A stretch of 64,000 bases of DNA, taken from the NCBI RefSeq assembly GCF_003688555.1, contig NZ_REFR01000009.1, forward strand, positions 741,187 to 805,186, given 5' to 3'. A model generated the notes under the pieces. That model ran no database searches. It was not told the DNA's origin and saw nothing but the letters and a program-made list of their open reading frames with translations. Of the stretch, positions 26,935-34,698 are shown one piece after another. The translations under genes were made by a program, and so were the position numbers. This DNA is from Eilatimonas milleporae (GTDB lineage: Bacteria > Pseudomonadota > Alphaproteobacteria > Sphingomonadales > Kordiimonadaceae). Position 1 is the first letter of the stretch; every line of letters begins with the position of its first letter.

Positions 26935-28277
26935 GACCGATCCGCTCCCGCCTCTGATGCCGGTTTTGGCCTGAGGGCGCGCGCCGCCCGCAAAAAGTCA
27001 GTGACGCTATCCGGCAGGGCGGGACCGGCCGCCACACCGTCCCCGTCAGCCGCCGCCGCGATCCCCCGGCACAGGTCATCGGACAGATTTTCGAAAACCG
27101 CCGCATGGCCGTTGGCGCACAGACAGACATCTCCGGTCGACAGCCGGGCGCTGAGGACACGCGCCGACCGCCGGAGCGGGGCGGCCGCATCGGTCCCATC
27201 CCCTTCCCCGTTCTTTTCCCCGCTCTCCTCCTCGCTCACGGTACCATCAGCCAGCAGCGGCGGCGGTGTGCGAAAACCGTCGGCGGTGACGAATTTCATC
27301 CAGTCGATGCGCAGGCTGTCGCGAAACAGGCTGTCGTCGATCAGGGCCGCCAGTTCGGCCGTGGCCATATGAAAACAATCCGGCGGCTCGGCGCTGTTCT
27401 CTTGCGTGCCGGCAAAACTGACCCCCATACCCTTGTGTACGGCGTCAAAGCCCAGAAAGCTGTTGGCCAGACTGTGCAGCACCCGTTCGCGCGGCCGGTT
27501 GTCCCACCACATGCCGATATTCCACGCGGCCGTCGGCCCGGGCGGGTCACCCGGTGCATCGTCGGTCTCGGCGATGTGCCAGAAATCCGCCGGCCAGTAG
27601 AGCAGCTCGCCCGGGTCCGCCGCACGGTACAAGGCGTCCCCCCGGTAGGGCGCCACATCCATGGAATCCTGCATCTCCGGATGGTCGAGGCCGTATTGAT
27701 GCGGCCACAGCCAGAAGGCCTTGCGCCCCAGGATCGGCACGGTCAGCACGCTCATCTGTCCCCGGTGAATGCCGAACGGCGTTTTGGAATAGCGCCCGAG
27801 GAAAGCGCAGGTGTCGAACCCGCCGGACGGCAGGCCGACCTCGGCCGCCACGCCGCGCGCCAGCGTCCGCGCCGCACCCCACAGCCGGTCCGAATACAGA
27901 TGCGGGTCGGCAAGCAGGATGGTGAACTCCCGTGGCCGCAACAGCCTGTCGACCCGGTCGAGATACCCGCCGAGATCGGCGTCCTGCCCGTCCGGCAGAT
28001 AGGCGGGCAGAATGTCCGCGGGCACACCGTCCAGCCACAGATTGACGCCCGCACCGCCGCACCGCTCCAATTGCCTGCGGATGTTTTTCAGGGCGTCGAA
28101 CAGCGGCGCGCCGTCCCCCCGGCCGGGCATGTCGTCGGCAAGGGCGGCGGGCGCAATCTGCCACACGGTCTTCAGCCCGCCGCGCCACGGCGGCTTCCGC
28201 CCGGTCTCCATGGATGGATCATCCGTGGATGCGCCCTTCACGGCGGCCGGTGTGTCTGCAAGGCGGTGTCCGGCCAT
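26931..28277 (-). CDS. cupin/JmjC-like protein, possible peptide or small-molecule hydroxylase
   Basis: A 448-residue protein. GRYSKTPFGIHRGQMSVLTV (residues 161-180), GRKAFWLWP (184-192) and ADPGELLYWPADFWHIAE (220-237) give the double-stranded beta-helix pattern of cupin_4/JmjC-like 2-oxoglutarate oxygenases (RoxA-like). The first His (171) and the distal His (234) are present, but the acidic residue normally two after the first His is Gly (HRG), so iron binding may be altered. The last ~130 residues are separate and may be a small helical domain. The ATG starts 1 bp after the stop of radical SAM enzyme 1, so the genes are coupled. Confidence 0.7.
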   Translation of the reverse strand: MAGHRLADTPAAVKGASTDDPSMETGRKPPWRGGLKTVWQIAPAALADDMPGRGDGAPLFDALKNIRRQLERCGGAGVNLWLDGVPADILPAYLPDGQDADLGGYLDRVDRLLRPREFTILLADPHLYSDRLWGAARTLARGVAAEVGLPSGGFDTCAFLGRYSKTPFGIHRGQMSVLTVPILGRKAFWLWPHQYGLDHPEMQDSMDVAPYRGDALYRAADPGELLYWPADFWHIAETDDAPGDPPGPTAAWNIGMWWDNRPRERVLHSLANSFLGFDAVHKGMGVSFAGTQENSAEPPDCFHMATAELAALIDDSLFRDSLRIDWMKFVTADGFRTPPPLLADGTVSEEESGEKNGEGDGTDAAAPLRRSARVLSARLSTGDVCLCANGHAAVFENLSDDLCRGIAAAADGDGVAAGPALPDSVTDFLRAARALRPKPASEAGADRS

Positions 28278-28278
28278 C

Positions 28279-30393
28279 TCAGCGCATCTCCCGGTAGGGC
28301 AGGATGGACAGCCGGTAGGTCTGGCTTTGCCCCGGCAGAAGCGAGCGGATCATATCCTCGGCGGACTGCTGCAAATCGTCCGGAAGCGTCCCCCGGCTGT
28401 CCGGGCATGTCAGGGCCCGGTGGATAAGGACATTCTCGATCACGGTGGGAATGTCATAGGGCGAGCGGGTGACATGGTCGATATTCTCGTCCCGCCGGCG
28501 GTTCTGTGTCCGGATACGCTCGAACACGGTGCGGCCGTGCCGCTGCGCGTACAGATGGGTGTGAAAGGTATCGATGCCGCCGATCCACGGCCGCTCGAAC
28601 GCGGTATCGGCGGGCAGTTGGTCGTTGAAGGGTTTCAGCAATTCGCAGTCCGTCGGGTTGTCGCGGCCGTCGAAGCGGTAGTTCAGCGCGCCCGAAAAAT
28701 CGTCATTCTCCGGAAACGCCAGATCGCTCAGCCCGTAAGCCTCGGGATTTTTCGCCAGGATCGACCCCGCCAGCAGGGTGAAGCGGCCGCCGTGCGAAAT
28801 CGGCGTGAAAATATCGGCATATTCCAGCAGCAGGTCGACGGTGGCCTGCCGGTCTTCGTCCGTCTCGCCCGGAAAGCCCATGAAGAACAGCGGTTGAAGC
28901 GCGATGTTCGAGGCGCGAAAGGCCTCGAAAGCCGGTCGCAAGATCCGGTCGACCCTGTCCGTGCCCTTGCCCATTTTCTCCAGCACCCGCGATGAACCGG
29001 ATTCAAGCCCGAAAGATGCCTGCACCAACCCGCTCCGCTCCAAAAGGGCGACGAACTCCGGGGTGAAGGTCTTGGTCAGGAACAGCTGGCACGACCAGCT
29101 GATGCCGATATCCTCGGCGATCAGCTCCTCGGCGAAGGCTTTGAGAAAATTCGGCGGCAGCGCATCCGACGACAGATAGAAATAGATGACGCCCGCATCC
29201 CGCAGCCGACGCACCACCGCAACCGCGATTTTCGCGTTCATCGCCCGCGACGGCGCGGTCGGCTTGTCGCTGTTCAGGCCATAGTCGCAGAAAGTGCACT
29301 GGTTCCAGAAACAGCCGCGCACGGGCGCGTAATTCACCCGCCGTTCGGGCGCCAGATACAGCGACCAGTCGACCCAGTCGAAACGCGGCGGAAAACGCTC
29401 CCAGTCAAAGGGGGCGAAGCCCGCCCCTTTGCCACCCTTGCCTTCCCTGCCGCCCAGCGAAACATAGTCGGGCTGCGTCAGCCGTTCCCGCGCCTGCCCA
29501 TCCAGCTGTACGACACCGTCCGGCGCCTCGCCCCCGCCGGACAGCCAGTCGATCAGGCCGGCCATGCCCGGCTCCGCCTCGCCCGCATACATGGCCTCGC
29601 AAAAAGCCGACAGCGGCGCCAGCGCCGCCTCGCTGCGCGCATATTTGACCAGATCGGTCACCGCCGTGCCGCCGGCGACCCGCGCCACACCGGGAAACAC
29701 CTCCGCCAACAGGTCCAGCACGGCAAAACCGGGGGCGATGTTGGCGGTAAACTGCATGCCGACACCGATGAACAGATAGTCCCGGCCCCGGCAGTGCGCG
29801 CGCAGCAAATCGGCCAGCTCCTCCTTGAGGCGGTCGCTCGCCCGCACCATGCCGGTCAGCCGCGCCGCCGTGTCGATATGGGGCGGAATGGCGAAAGCGT
29901 TGAGGAAGTCGATCGGTGCATAAAAATGGTCCAGCAGCGCCTCGAACATCCTGAACTGGCGCCGCGCGAACTGGTAGCGCTCCGGATCGTAAAACGCCTC
30001 GCTGCGAAAGATGCGCCGGCAGGTCTCGGGCCGGATATCCCGGCAGATCGCCTGAATTTTCAAAAGGTCCGCCAGGCGGTTCTGATCGCCGATCTCAAGG
30101 GACGGCCGCGCGTAACAGTCGGCGATATGCTCACTGACCTCCGCGTCCCAGGCGGCGATCGCCGGTTTCGACAGTTTCGCGTTCAGCCACAACGCGTTCA
30201 GGTCGATGACCTCGGCCTCATACCCGGCCGCGTTCACCGCCGCCGCCACATAGGACAGGGCATGGTACGGATAGGTCAGATCGCCGTAAGGCGGCTGGAT
30301 CAGCAGAACCGTCTTGCGCCCGGACTGGCGTTCCGGGTGCGGCACCCGGTCTTGTCCGGGGTCTCCGCCGCGTGCTCTGTGTGGGTCCGTCAT
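28279..30393 (-). CDS. B12-binding-type radical SAM enzyme 1
   Basis: A 704-residue protein. The start at 30393 follows AAGGGAT, 5 bp after the TPR gene stop. An N-terminal cobalamin-binding-like domain begins VLLIQPPYGDLTYPYHALSY and includes FIGVGMQFTANI and ARVAGGTAVTDL. The cluster motif is RGCFWNQCTFCDYG (Cys361, Cys366, Cys369), which is C-x4-C-x2-C instead of the usual C-x3. SFGLESGSSRVLEKMGKG and FFMGFPGETDEDRQ confirm the radical SAM barrel. A C-terminal extension of about 150 residues follows. The reaction is unknown; methylation or C-C bond chemistry on the cluster product is the natural guess. Confidence 0.88.
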   Translation of the reverse strand: MTDPHRARGGDPGQDRVPHPERQSGRKTVLLIQPPYGDLTYPYHALSYVAAAVNAAGYEAEVIDLNALWLNAKLSKPAIAAWDAEVSEHIADCYARPSLEIGDQNRLADLLKIQAICRDIRPETCRRIFRSEAFYDPERYQFARRQFRMFEALLDHFYAPIDFLNAFAIPPHIDTAARLTGMVRASDRLKEELADLLRAHCRGRDYLFIGVGMQFTANIAPGFAVLDLLAEVFPGVARVAGGTAVTDLVKYARSEAALAPLSAFCEAMYAGEAEPGMAGLIDWLSGGGEAPDGVVQLDGQARERLTQPDYVSLGGREGKGGKGAGFAPFDWERFPPRFDWVDWSLYLAPERRVNYAPVRGCFWNQCTFCDYGLNSDKPTAPSRAMNAKIAVAVVRRLRDAGVIYFYLSSDALPPNFLKAFAEELIAEDIGISWSCQLFLTKTFTPEFVALLERSGLVQASFGLESGSSRVLEKMGKGTDRVDRILRPAFEAFRASNIALQPLFFMGFPGETDEDRQATVDLLLEYADIFTPISHGGRFTLLAGSILAKNPEAYGLSDLAFPENDDFSGALNYRFDGRDNPTDCELLKPFNDQLPADTAFERPWIGGIDTFHTHLYAQRHGRTVFERIRTQNRRRDENIDHVTRSPYDIPTVIENVLIHRALTCPDSRGTLPDDLQQSAEDMIRSLLPGQSQTYRLSILPYREMR

Positions 30394-30398
30394 ATCCC

Positions 30399-32099
30399 TT
30401 ATATCCCCCATTGCTGTTGGGACCGCGCGTGGCAGTCCACGGCGCGCGGATCGTCCGGCCCGCCATACCGGCGCCACTGGGCGGCGGCGTCCGCGAAACA
30501 GCGTTTTGCAGCCCCCGGCCGCCCCAGGTCGCTGTACAGTTCAGCCAGATTTCCCAGCGCGACAGCCAGTTGAAAGTCCGCCTTGCCGGCATTGCGGCGG
30601 AACACCGTCACCGCCGCCTCAAAGGCGGCCAGCGCCTCCTCAAACGCGCCGAAGGCATGCTTCGCCACCGCCACATTCACCAGAATGTTCGCCGTCAGAA
30701 GATGATCGGCCCCGAACAGGGCCTCGCTGATGGTGTGCGCCCGGTCCAGCGCGCGCGCGGCCTTCTCCCCGTGGCCGAGGGACAGGTACAGCGCCCCCAG
30801 ATTGTCCAGCGCCTGCGCGGTCACGGGATGGTCGCCGTAAGCGGACTCGAAAATCCCGGCGGCGCGCTCGAACATGGCCAGCGCCTCGTCCCGCCTGTCC
30901 ATGTGACTGTACAGCGAGGCCAGATTGTTCAGCCCCTTGGCCGTTTCCGGATGGTCGGGCCCTCTGGACGTTTCGAAAACCGCCAGCGCCTGTTTGAAAA
31001 ACCGTTCCGCCCGGCCGGCATGGCCGGCGGCCTGCTCCACAATGCCCATATTGGTGATGCTGTGGGCGGTCACCGGATGATCACGCCGCAGCGCCGTTTT
31101 CCGGATGGCGAGCGCGCGGCTGTGATAGTGCCGCGCCCGCGCCACGTCGCCCACGGCCATCTGGATGTTTCCGGCGGTGTTGCAGGCGGTGGCCACATTC
31201 GGGTGCGACGGGCCGTACTGCTGCTCGAAAATGGCGATGGCGTCGGCGATCTCGGCCTCGGCCGGGCCGGTGCGCCCCAGACTGTTCAGGGCCAGCGCAT
31301 GGTTGTTCCTGACCTGTCCGACTATGGTGTGCCGCACGCCGAAGGTTTTGACGAAAATATCGAGCGCCCGGGAAAAATCGGCGGCGGCCCCGGCATAGTC
31401 GGCCAGCCCGTGTTTCAGGCGTCCGAAATTATTGTACACCTGCCCGATATCGGGATGGTCGGGCGGCCTTTGCCGTTCCATCACCGCGAGCGCCCGCGCC
31501 AGATGAATGCGCGCCTCGTCCAGATCGCCGATGGAATCCAGCAGCGTGCCGATATTGTTGACGCTTTCCGCCGTCTTGAAATGCTCGTCGCCAAAGGTGC
31601 TGGCGTAAATATCGTGGGCGGTCTCGTAAAAGGGCTGGCACCGGTTCAGGTCGCCCATGTCATGCATCAGACGGCCCATATTGTTGGAACAGCTGGCAAA
31701 GCCCAGCTTGGACGGGTCCTCCGTTTTCAGGATGTCATAGGCCCGCCGGTAATGGTCATGGGCCGCCCCGATATCGCCGAGCGACTGCCACAGGGCGCCG
31801 AAATCGTTCAGACAGGCCGACACGAAAACCCGGTCGACCCCCTCGGCGCGCGCGCACAGGGCCAGCACATCCTCGAACAGGTCGAAACTGCGCCGCAACT
31901 CCCCCTTGGCGTGGTAAAAGGCGGCCAGATCGTGCTTGGCCTGGATATAGTCCCGGTCGGTGTTCCGGCCGTGCGCCGCGACAGTGGCAAACGTCTTCTC
32001 GAACAGCGCCTCGGCGCGCGCCATGTCGGCCTGGGTGGTAAAGGCCTCCCACGCCTTCAGCCGCAATGCCTGCGCGCGCTGGGTCCCGTCCCCCCTCAT
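30399..32099 (-). CDS. tetratricopeptide-repeat protein (TPR_12/Kinesin-light-chain type)
   Basis: A 566-residue protein made almost wholly of 42-residue TPR units of the type found in kinesin light chains: HPDIGQVYNNFGRLKHGLAD, HPNVATACNTAGNIQMAVGD, HPVTAHSITNMGIVEQAAGH, HPETAKGLNNLASLYSHMDR, HPVTAQALDNLGALYLSLGH. About ten or eleven units are visible. The start at 32099 is 13 bp downstream of the first gene stop. It has no signal peptide. TPR proteins of this sort are protein-protein docking platforms; here it may hold the cluster enzymes together or sense a signal. It is encoded directly before radical SAM enzyme 1. Confidence 0.9.
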   Translation of the reverse strand: MRGDGTQRAQALRLKAWEAFTTQADMARAEALFEKTFATVAAHGRNTDRDYIQAKHDLAAFYHAKGELRRSFDLFEDVLALCARAEGVDRVFVSACLNDFGALWQSLGDIGAAHDHYRRAYDILKTEDPSKLGFASCSNNMGRLMHDMGDLNRCQPFYETAHDIYASTFGDEHFKTAESVNNIGTLLDSIGDLDEARIHLARALAVMERQRPPDHPDIGQVYNNFGRLKHGLADYAGAAADFSRALDIFVKTFGVRHTIVGQVRNNHALALNSLGRTGPAEAEIADAIAIFEQQYGPSHPNVATACNTAGNIQMAVGDVARARHYHSRALAIRKTALRRDHPVTAHSITNMGIVEQAAGHAGRAERFFKQALAVFETSRGPDHPETAKGLNNLASLYSHMDRRDEALAMFERAAGIFESAYGDHPVTAQALDNLGALYLSLGHGEKAARALDRAHTISEALFGADHLLTANILVNVAVAKHAFGAFEEALAAFEAAVTVFRRNAGKADFQLAVALGNLAELYSDLGRPGAAKRCFADAAAQWRRYGGPDDPRAVDCHARSQQQWGI

Positions 32100-32112
32100 G
32101 ACCGGAAATCTC

Positions 32113-32883
32113 TCATGACAGGGCATCCGGGTCCGGATCGACGCGCAGAGCCCCCCGCGCCGTCTCGATCTGGTCGGCGACCGACGCGGCGCCCTTGTCG
32201 CCGCGCCCGCGCAAGTCCGCGAGAAAGCCGTCAAATTCCGCCGCAGTGTCATGCCCGGCGAAGGACCCGGCCAGCATGCCGTATCCCGTGGCCAGATCCG
32301 CCATGACCGGGGTGTCGCATTCAAGAAAATGGCGTTTCGCCTGCCGGAAGTCCGCCTCCGCCGCTTGCGTCATGCCGGCGGCCAGCGCATGCGCCCCGGT
32401 CAGCCACAGCCCGTTGCCCAGCTGATACGCCCCAAGTTCAAGCGACCGCACAAGATCCAGGCTTTTCTGGCTGGCCCAAAACCCGGTCAGGCGCGCCGTC
32501 CCGTCGATGGTGACATCCCCGTCGCCCCAGCCCGGCCACGTGTTCGCCCCCAGATTATACAGCAGCACCTTCGCCCGTTCGCGCAGAAGCCGGGCAAGGC
32601 CAAACCCGGAATCAGGGCCGGAATCAGGACCGGAGTCAGAGCCGGAAACAAGGTCGGGATCAGTGCAGGAACCGGCCTCCGCCGCGCGCGCTTCGTCCAG
32701 GCAGTCCTGCGCGGCAAGGCTGCTGATCAGGACAAAGGCGGGGATATCCTTCCGCGTCCGCACACTGTAGTCGCACAGCTCAGCGTAAAGTGTGATGATC
32801 GCCTTTAAGTCGTATTGTGTTTTCCACGTCCGGATGGCCTGCCACGGGCCCGCGAGAAAGTCACGGAAGGCGCTTTCCGTCAA
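32113..32883 (-). CDS. unknown protein, first gene of the long operon
   Basis: A 256-residue protein not recognised. I take the TTG at 32883 as start because GGGGGA lies nine bases upstream and a promoter is placed about 70 bp further back; another TTG at 32952 would sit at the transcription start. The protein is mostly helical (AALITLYAELCDYSV-like segments, FLECDTPVMADLATGYG) with a short low-complexity stretch, SGSDSGPDSGPDSG, encoded by a tandem repeat near 32610-32650. It probably works with the TPR protein encoded 13 bp later. Function unknown. Confidence 0.7.
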   Translation of the reverse strand: MTESAFRDFLAGPWQAIRTWKTQYDLKAIITLYAELCDYSVRTRKDIPAFVLISSLAAQDCLDEARAAEAGSCTDPDLVSGSDSGPDSGPDSGFGLARLLRERAKVLLYNLGANTWPGWGDGDVTIDGTARLTGFWASQKSLDLVRSLELGAYQLGNGLWLTGAHALAAGMTQAAEADFRQAKRHFLECDTPVMADLATGYGMLAGSFAGHDTAAEFDGFLADLRGRGDKGAASVADQIETARGALRVDPDPDALS

Positions 32884-32901
32884 AATCGCTGTTCCCCCTG
32901 C

Positions 32902-32926
32902 ATGGGCCCCGGTCTGCGGGGCCCAT
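32902..32926 (-). promoter_or_regulatory. 10-bp-stem hairpin in the operon 5' leader
   Basis: ATGGGCCCCG-(5)-CGGGGCCCAT is a perfect 10-bp stem. It lies in the predicted leader RNA, just before the ribosome site GGGGGA of the first operon gene. A stem this strong next to the ribosome site could control translation or mark an mRNA end. Function is inferred. Confidence 0.65.
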
Positions 32927-32961
32927 ATGTGTGAGCGTGGCCTACTCAACAACAGGCTGCG

Positions 32962-32990
32962 ACTATACTACCCGCCGTGCATCATCTCAA
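32962..32990 (-). promoter_or_regulatory. sigma70-type promoter for the biosynthetic operon
   Basis: On the minus strand TTGAGA (32990-32985) and TATAGT (32967-32962) are separated by exactly 17 bp, close to consensus. Transcription would start near 32955 and run into the gene at 32883. It lies 80-110 bp after the preceding terminator-like hairpin, as expected for a new transcription unit. Confidence 0.6.
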
Positions 32991-33046
32991 CAAAAACATC
33001 CATTGGTAGCATTTAACAGGAAAAGCGGAGCCGCGAGGCAAGGGGA

Positions 33047-33080
33047 GACACCGGCCCGCCGCGACATTTGGGCCGGTGTC
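33047..33080 (-). terminator. hairpin after the small RTX gene
   Basis: The arms GACACCGGCCC (33047-33057) and GGGCCGGTGTC (33070-33080) form an 11-bp perfect stem with a 12-base loop, starting 27 bp after the RTX stop. No T-tract follows on either strand, so termination may need other factors. It separates the RTX unit from the long operon. Confidence 0.55.
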
Positions 33081-33106
33081 CTCCGGATCGTGACAGCGCC
33101 GGGCCG

Positions 33107-34204
33107 CTAGACGAGGACCAGGGCCTCGTCCGTCAGGTCGGCCACGGTGATGCCGCGCAGGAAGATGCTGTTGCCGCCGCCGGTGTCGAGCAGCACCCCG
33201 GTCGCGCCGGTGCCCGACGTCACCGCCTCGGCCGCCGCGCGCACGGCCTCGGCGGAGGTGAAATCGGTCACCGTGTTCACCAGATACAGCTGGTCCTCGC
33301 TGGCGTCGAAATCGGCGATCGAGTCCTCGCCGTGATCGTCTTTAAAGAAAAACGTATCGCGGCCGCCGTCCCCGTACAGAACATCATTGCCGGTGCCGCC
33401 ATACAGCCTGTCATCCCCGTCATTGCCGCGCATGGCGTCATTGCCGGCGCCGCCGAACAGCAGGTCGTCGCCGTCCCCGCCGCGCACCCGGTCGTCCCCG
33501 GCGCCGGAAAACACCGTGTCATTGCCGCCGTCGCCCCGGATATTGTCGCGGAACACACCCCGGCCGCCATGAATGATGTCATCGCCGCCGCCGGCCACGA
33601 TCCAGTCGTCGCCAAGGCCGCCATACAGCATGTCGTTGCCGTCGGCGCCGATCAGCGTGTCGTCGCCGGATCCGCCATACGCCTCGGTGTCCGCCGTGCC
33701 GCTGATCGCTTCGCCGACGTCATAGCGGCCATTTTCATTCCGGTCCTCGTAAGAGCCGGCGATCAGCACATCGTCGCCGGCCCCGCCCATCAGCGTGTCG
33801 CGGCCGGTCAGCACGGTGCCCGAATCATTGCCGCCCACCAGCGTGTCGTCGCCGCCGCCGCCCAACAGCAGGTCATCGCCGGACTGGCCGAGCACCCAGT
33901 CGGCGCCCGCGTCGCCGGCTCCGGCATAGACCGTATCGTCGCCGTCCCCGGCCAGCACCCGGTCGTCGCCGGTGCCGCCGATGATCAGGTCGTCGCCGGC
34001 CCGGCCGGCGATGGTGTCGTCCCCGGCCAGGCCGCGAATACGCTCGCCGTCGGCGCTGCCGTCCAGGCTGTCGGGGCCATCGGTGCCGTCCAGCCGGATG
34101 GCAAAGGCCGGGCTGGCGGCCGCCGTCGCGGACAGGGCGGCGCTGTCCGCCCGTCCATAAGGGTCCATGGTCATGCTGTCGTCGGTTTGAAAGGTCTGCG
34201 CCAT
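33107..34204 (-). CDS. RTX (hemolysin-type calcium-binding repeat) protein
   Basis: A 365-residue protein. The start at 34204 has GGAGGATAG upstream. From about residue 40 to 290 it is built of Gly/Asp-rich nonapeptides (GGAGDDVLI, GGSGDDTLI, GGTGNDVLY), which fold into a calcium-bound beta-roll outside the cell. There is no N-terminal signal, as expected for type I secretion. The C-terminal ~75 residues (FFFKDDHGEDSIADFDASED, LVNTVTDF, DTGGGNSIFLRGI, ADLTDEALVLV) contain the secretion region. They are nearly the same as the end of the FG-GAP/RTX protein at 36837-40679, so the two share a common origin. No catalytic domain is present. Confidence 0.92.
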   Translation of the reverse strand: MAQTFQTDDSMTMDPYGRADSAALSATAAASPAFAIRLDGTDGPDSLDGSADGERIRGLAGDDTIAGRAGDDLIIGGTGDDRVLAGDGDDTVYAGAGDAGADWVLGQSGDDLLLGGGGDDTLVGGNDSGTVLTGRDTLMGGAGDDVLIAGSYEDRNENGRYDVGEAISGTADTEAYGGSGDDTLIGADGNDMLYGGLGDDWIVAGGGDDIIHGGRGVFRDNIRGDGGNDTVFSGAGDDRVRGGDGDDLLFGGAGNDAMRGNDGDDRLYGGTGNDVLYGDGGRDTFFFKDDHGEDSIADFDASEDQLYLVNTVTDFTSAEAVRAAAEAVTSGTGATGVLLDTGGGNSIFLRGITVADLTDEALVLV

Positions 34205-34698
34205 TCTATCCTCCACGCCCCGCCCGGCACACCGCGCACCGGATAGATAAGGGGCTTGTCCCGCCGGCGCGGGGACCGCCCCGGCGGGATCGCGGTCCAT
34301 AAAACCGCCGCCGGATGAAGGCAGGATGAATGTGGCGGCACCATGAACAGCCGCGTCAAAAAGGCACGCATCACCCAAAAATCTTACCGTCCCCCCGTCA
34401 TCAGAGACTGCGTGCAACATATTTGAGACGCACGGCCATATCGCCGCGACGCCGCCATGCTACCGTCAGGTTGCGTCGGGGGATGCGGATACACGCAAGA
34501 GCAAAGCCTGTTTTCTGTAAATCCGTCCCGGACTGCCTGTGTCTGAACGCCTGTGTCTCGCGGTCTGTGTCTGGCGGTCTGTGAGTGCGGTCGCCCCCAC
34601 CGGCACAACAGTCCCGCAACGGCCCAAACCCGTCCTGAGACGACACCGTCAGTCAGGCATGACCATTACGAGGCATAACCATAATGGGGAGACACCGA
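34205..34698. other. divergent intergenic region
   Basis: 494 bp between the RTX gene (minus) and the phospholipase-like gene (plus). It contains imperfect direct repeats of GTCTGTGTC type near 34535-34585 but no gene I can support. Both promoters should lie here. Confidence 0.5.
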
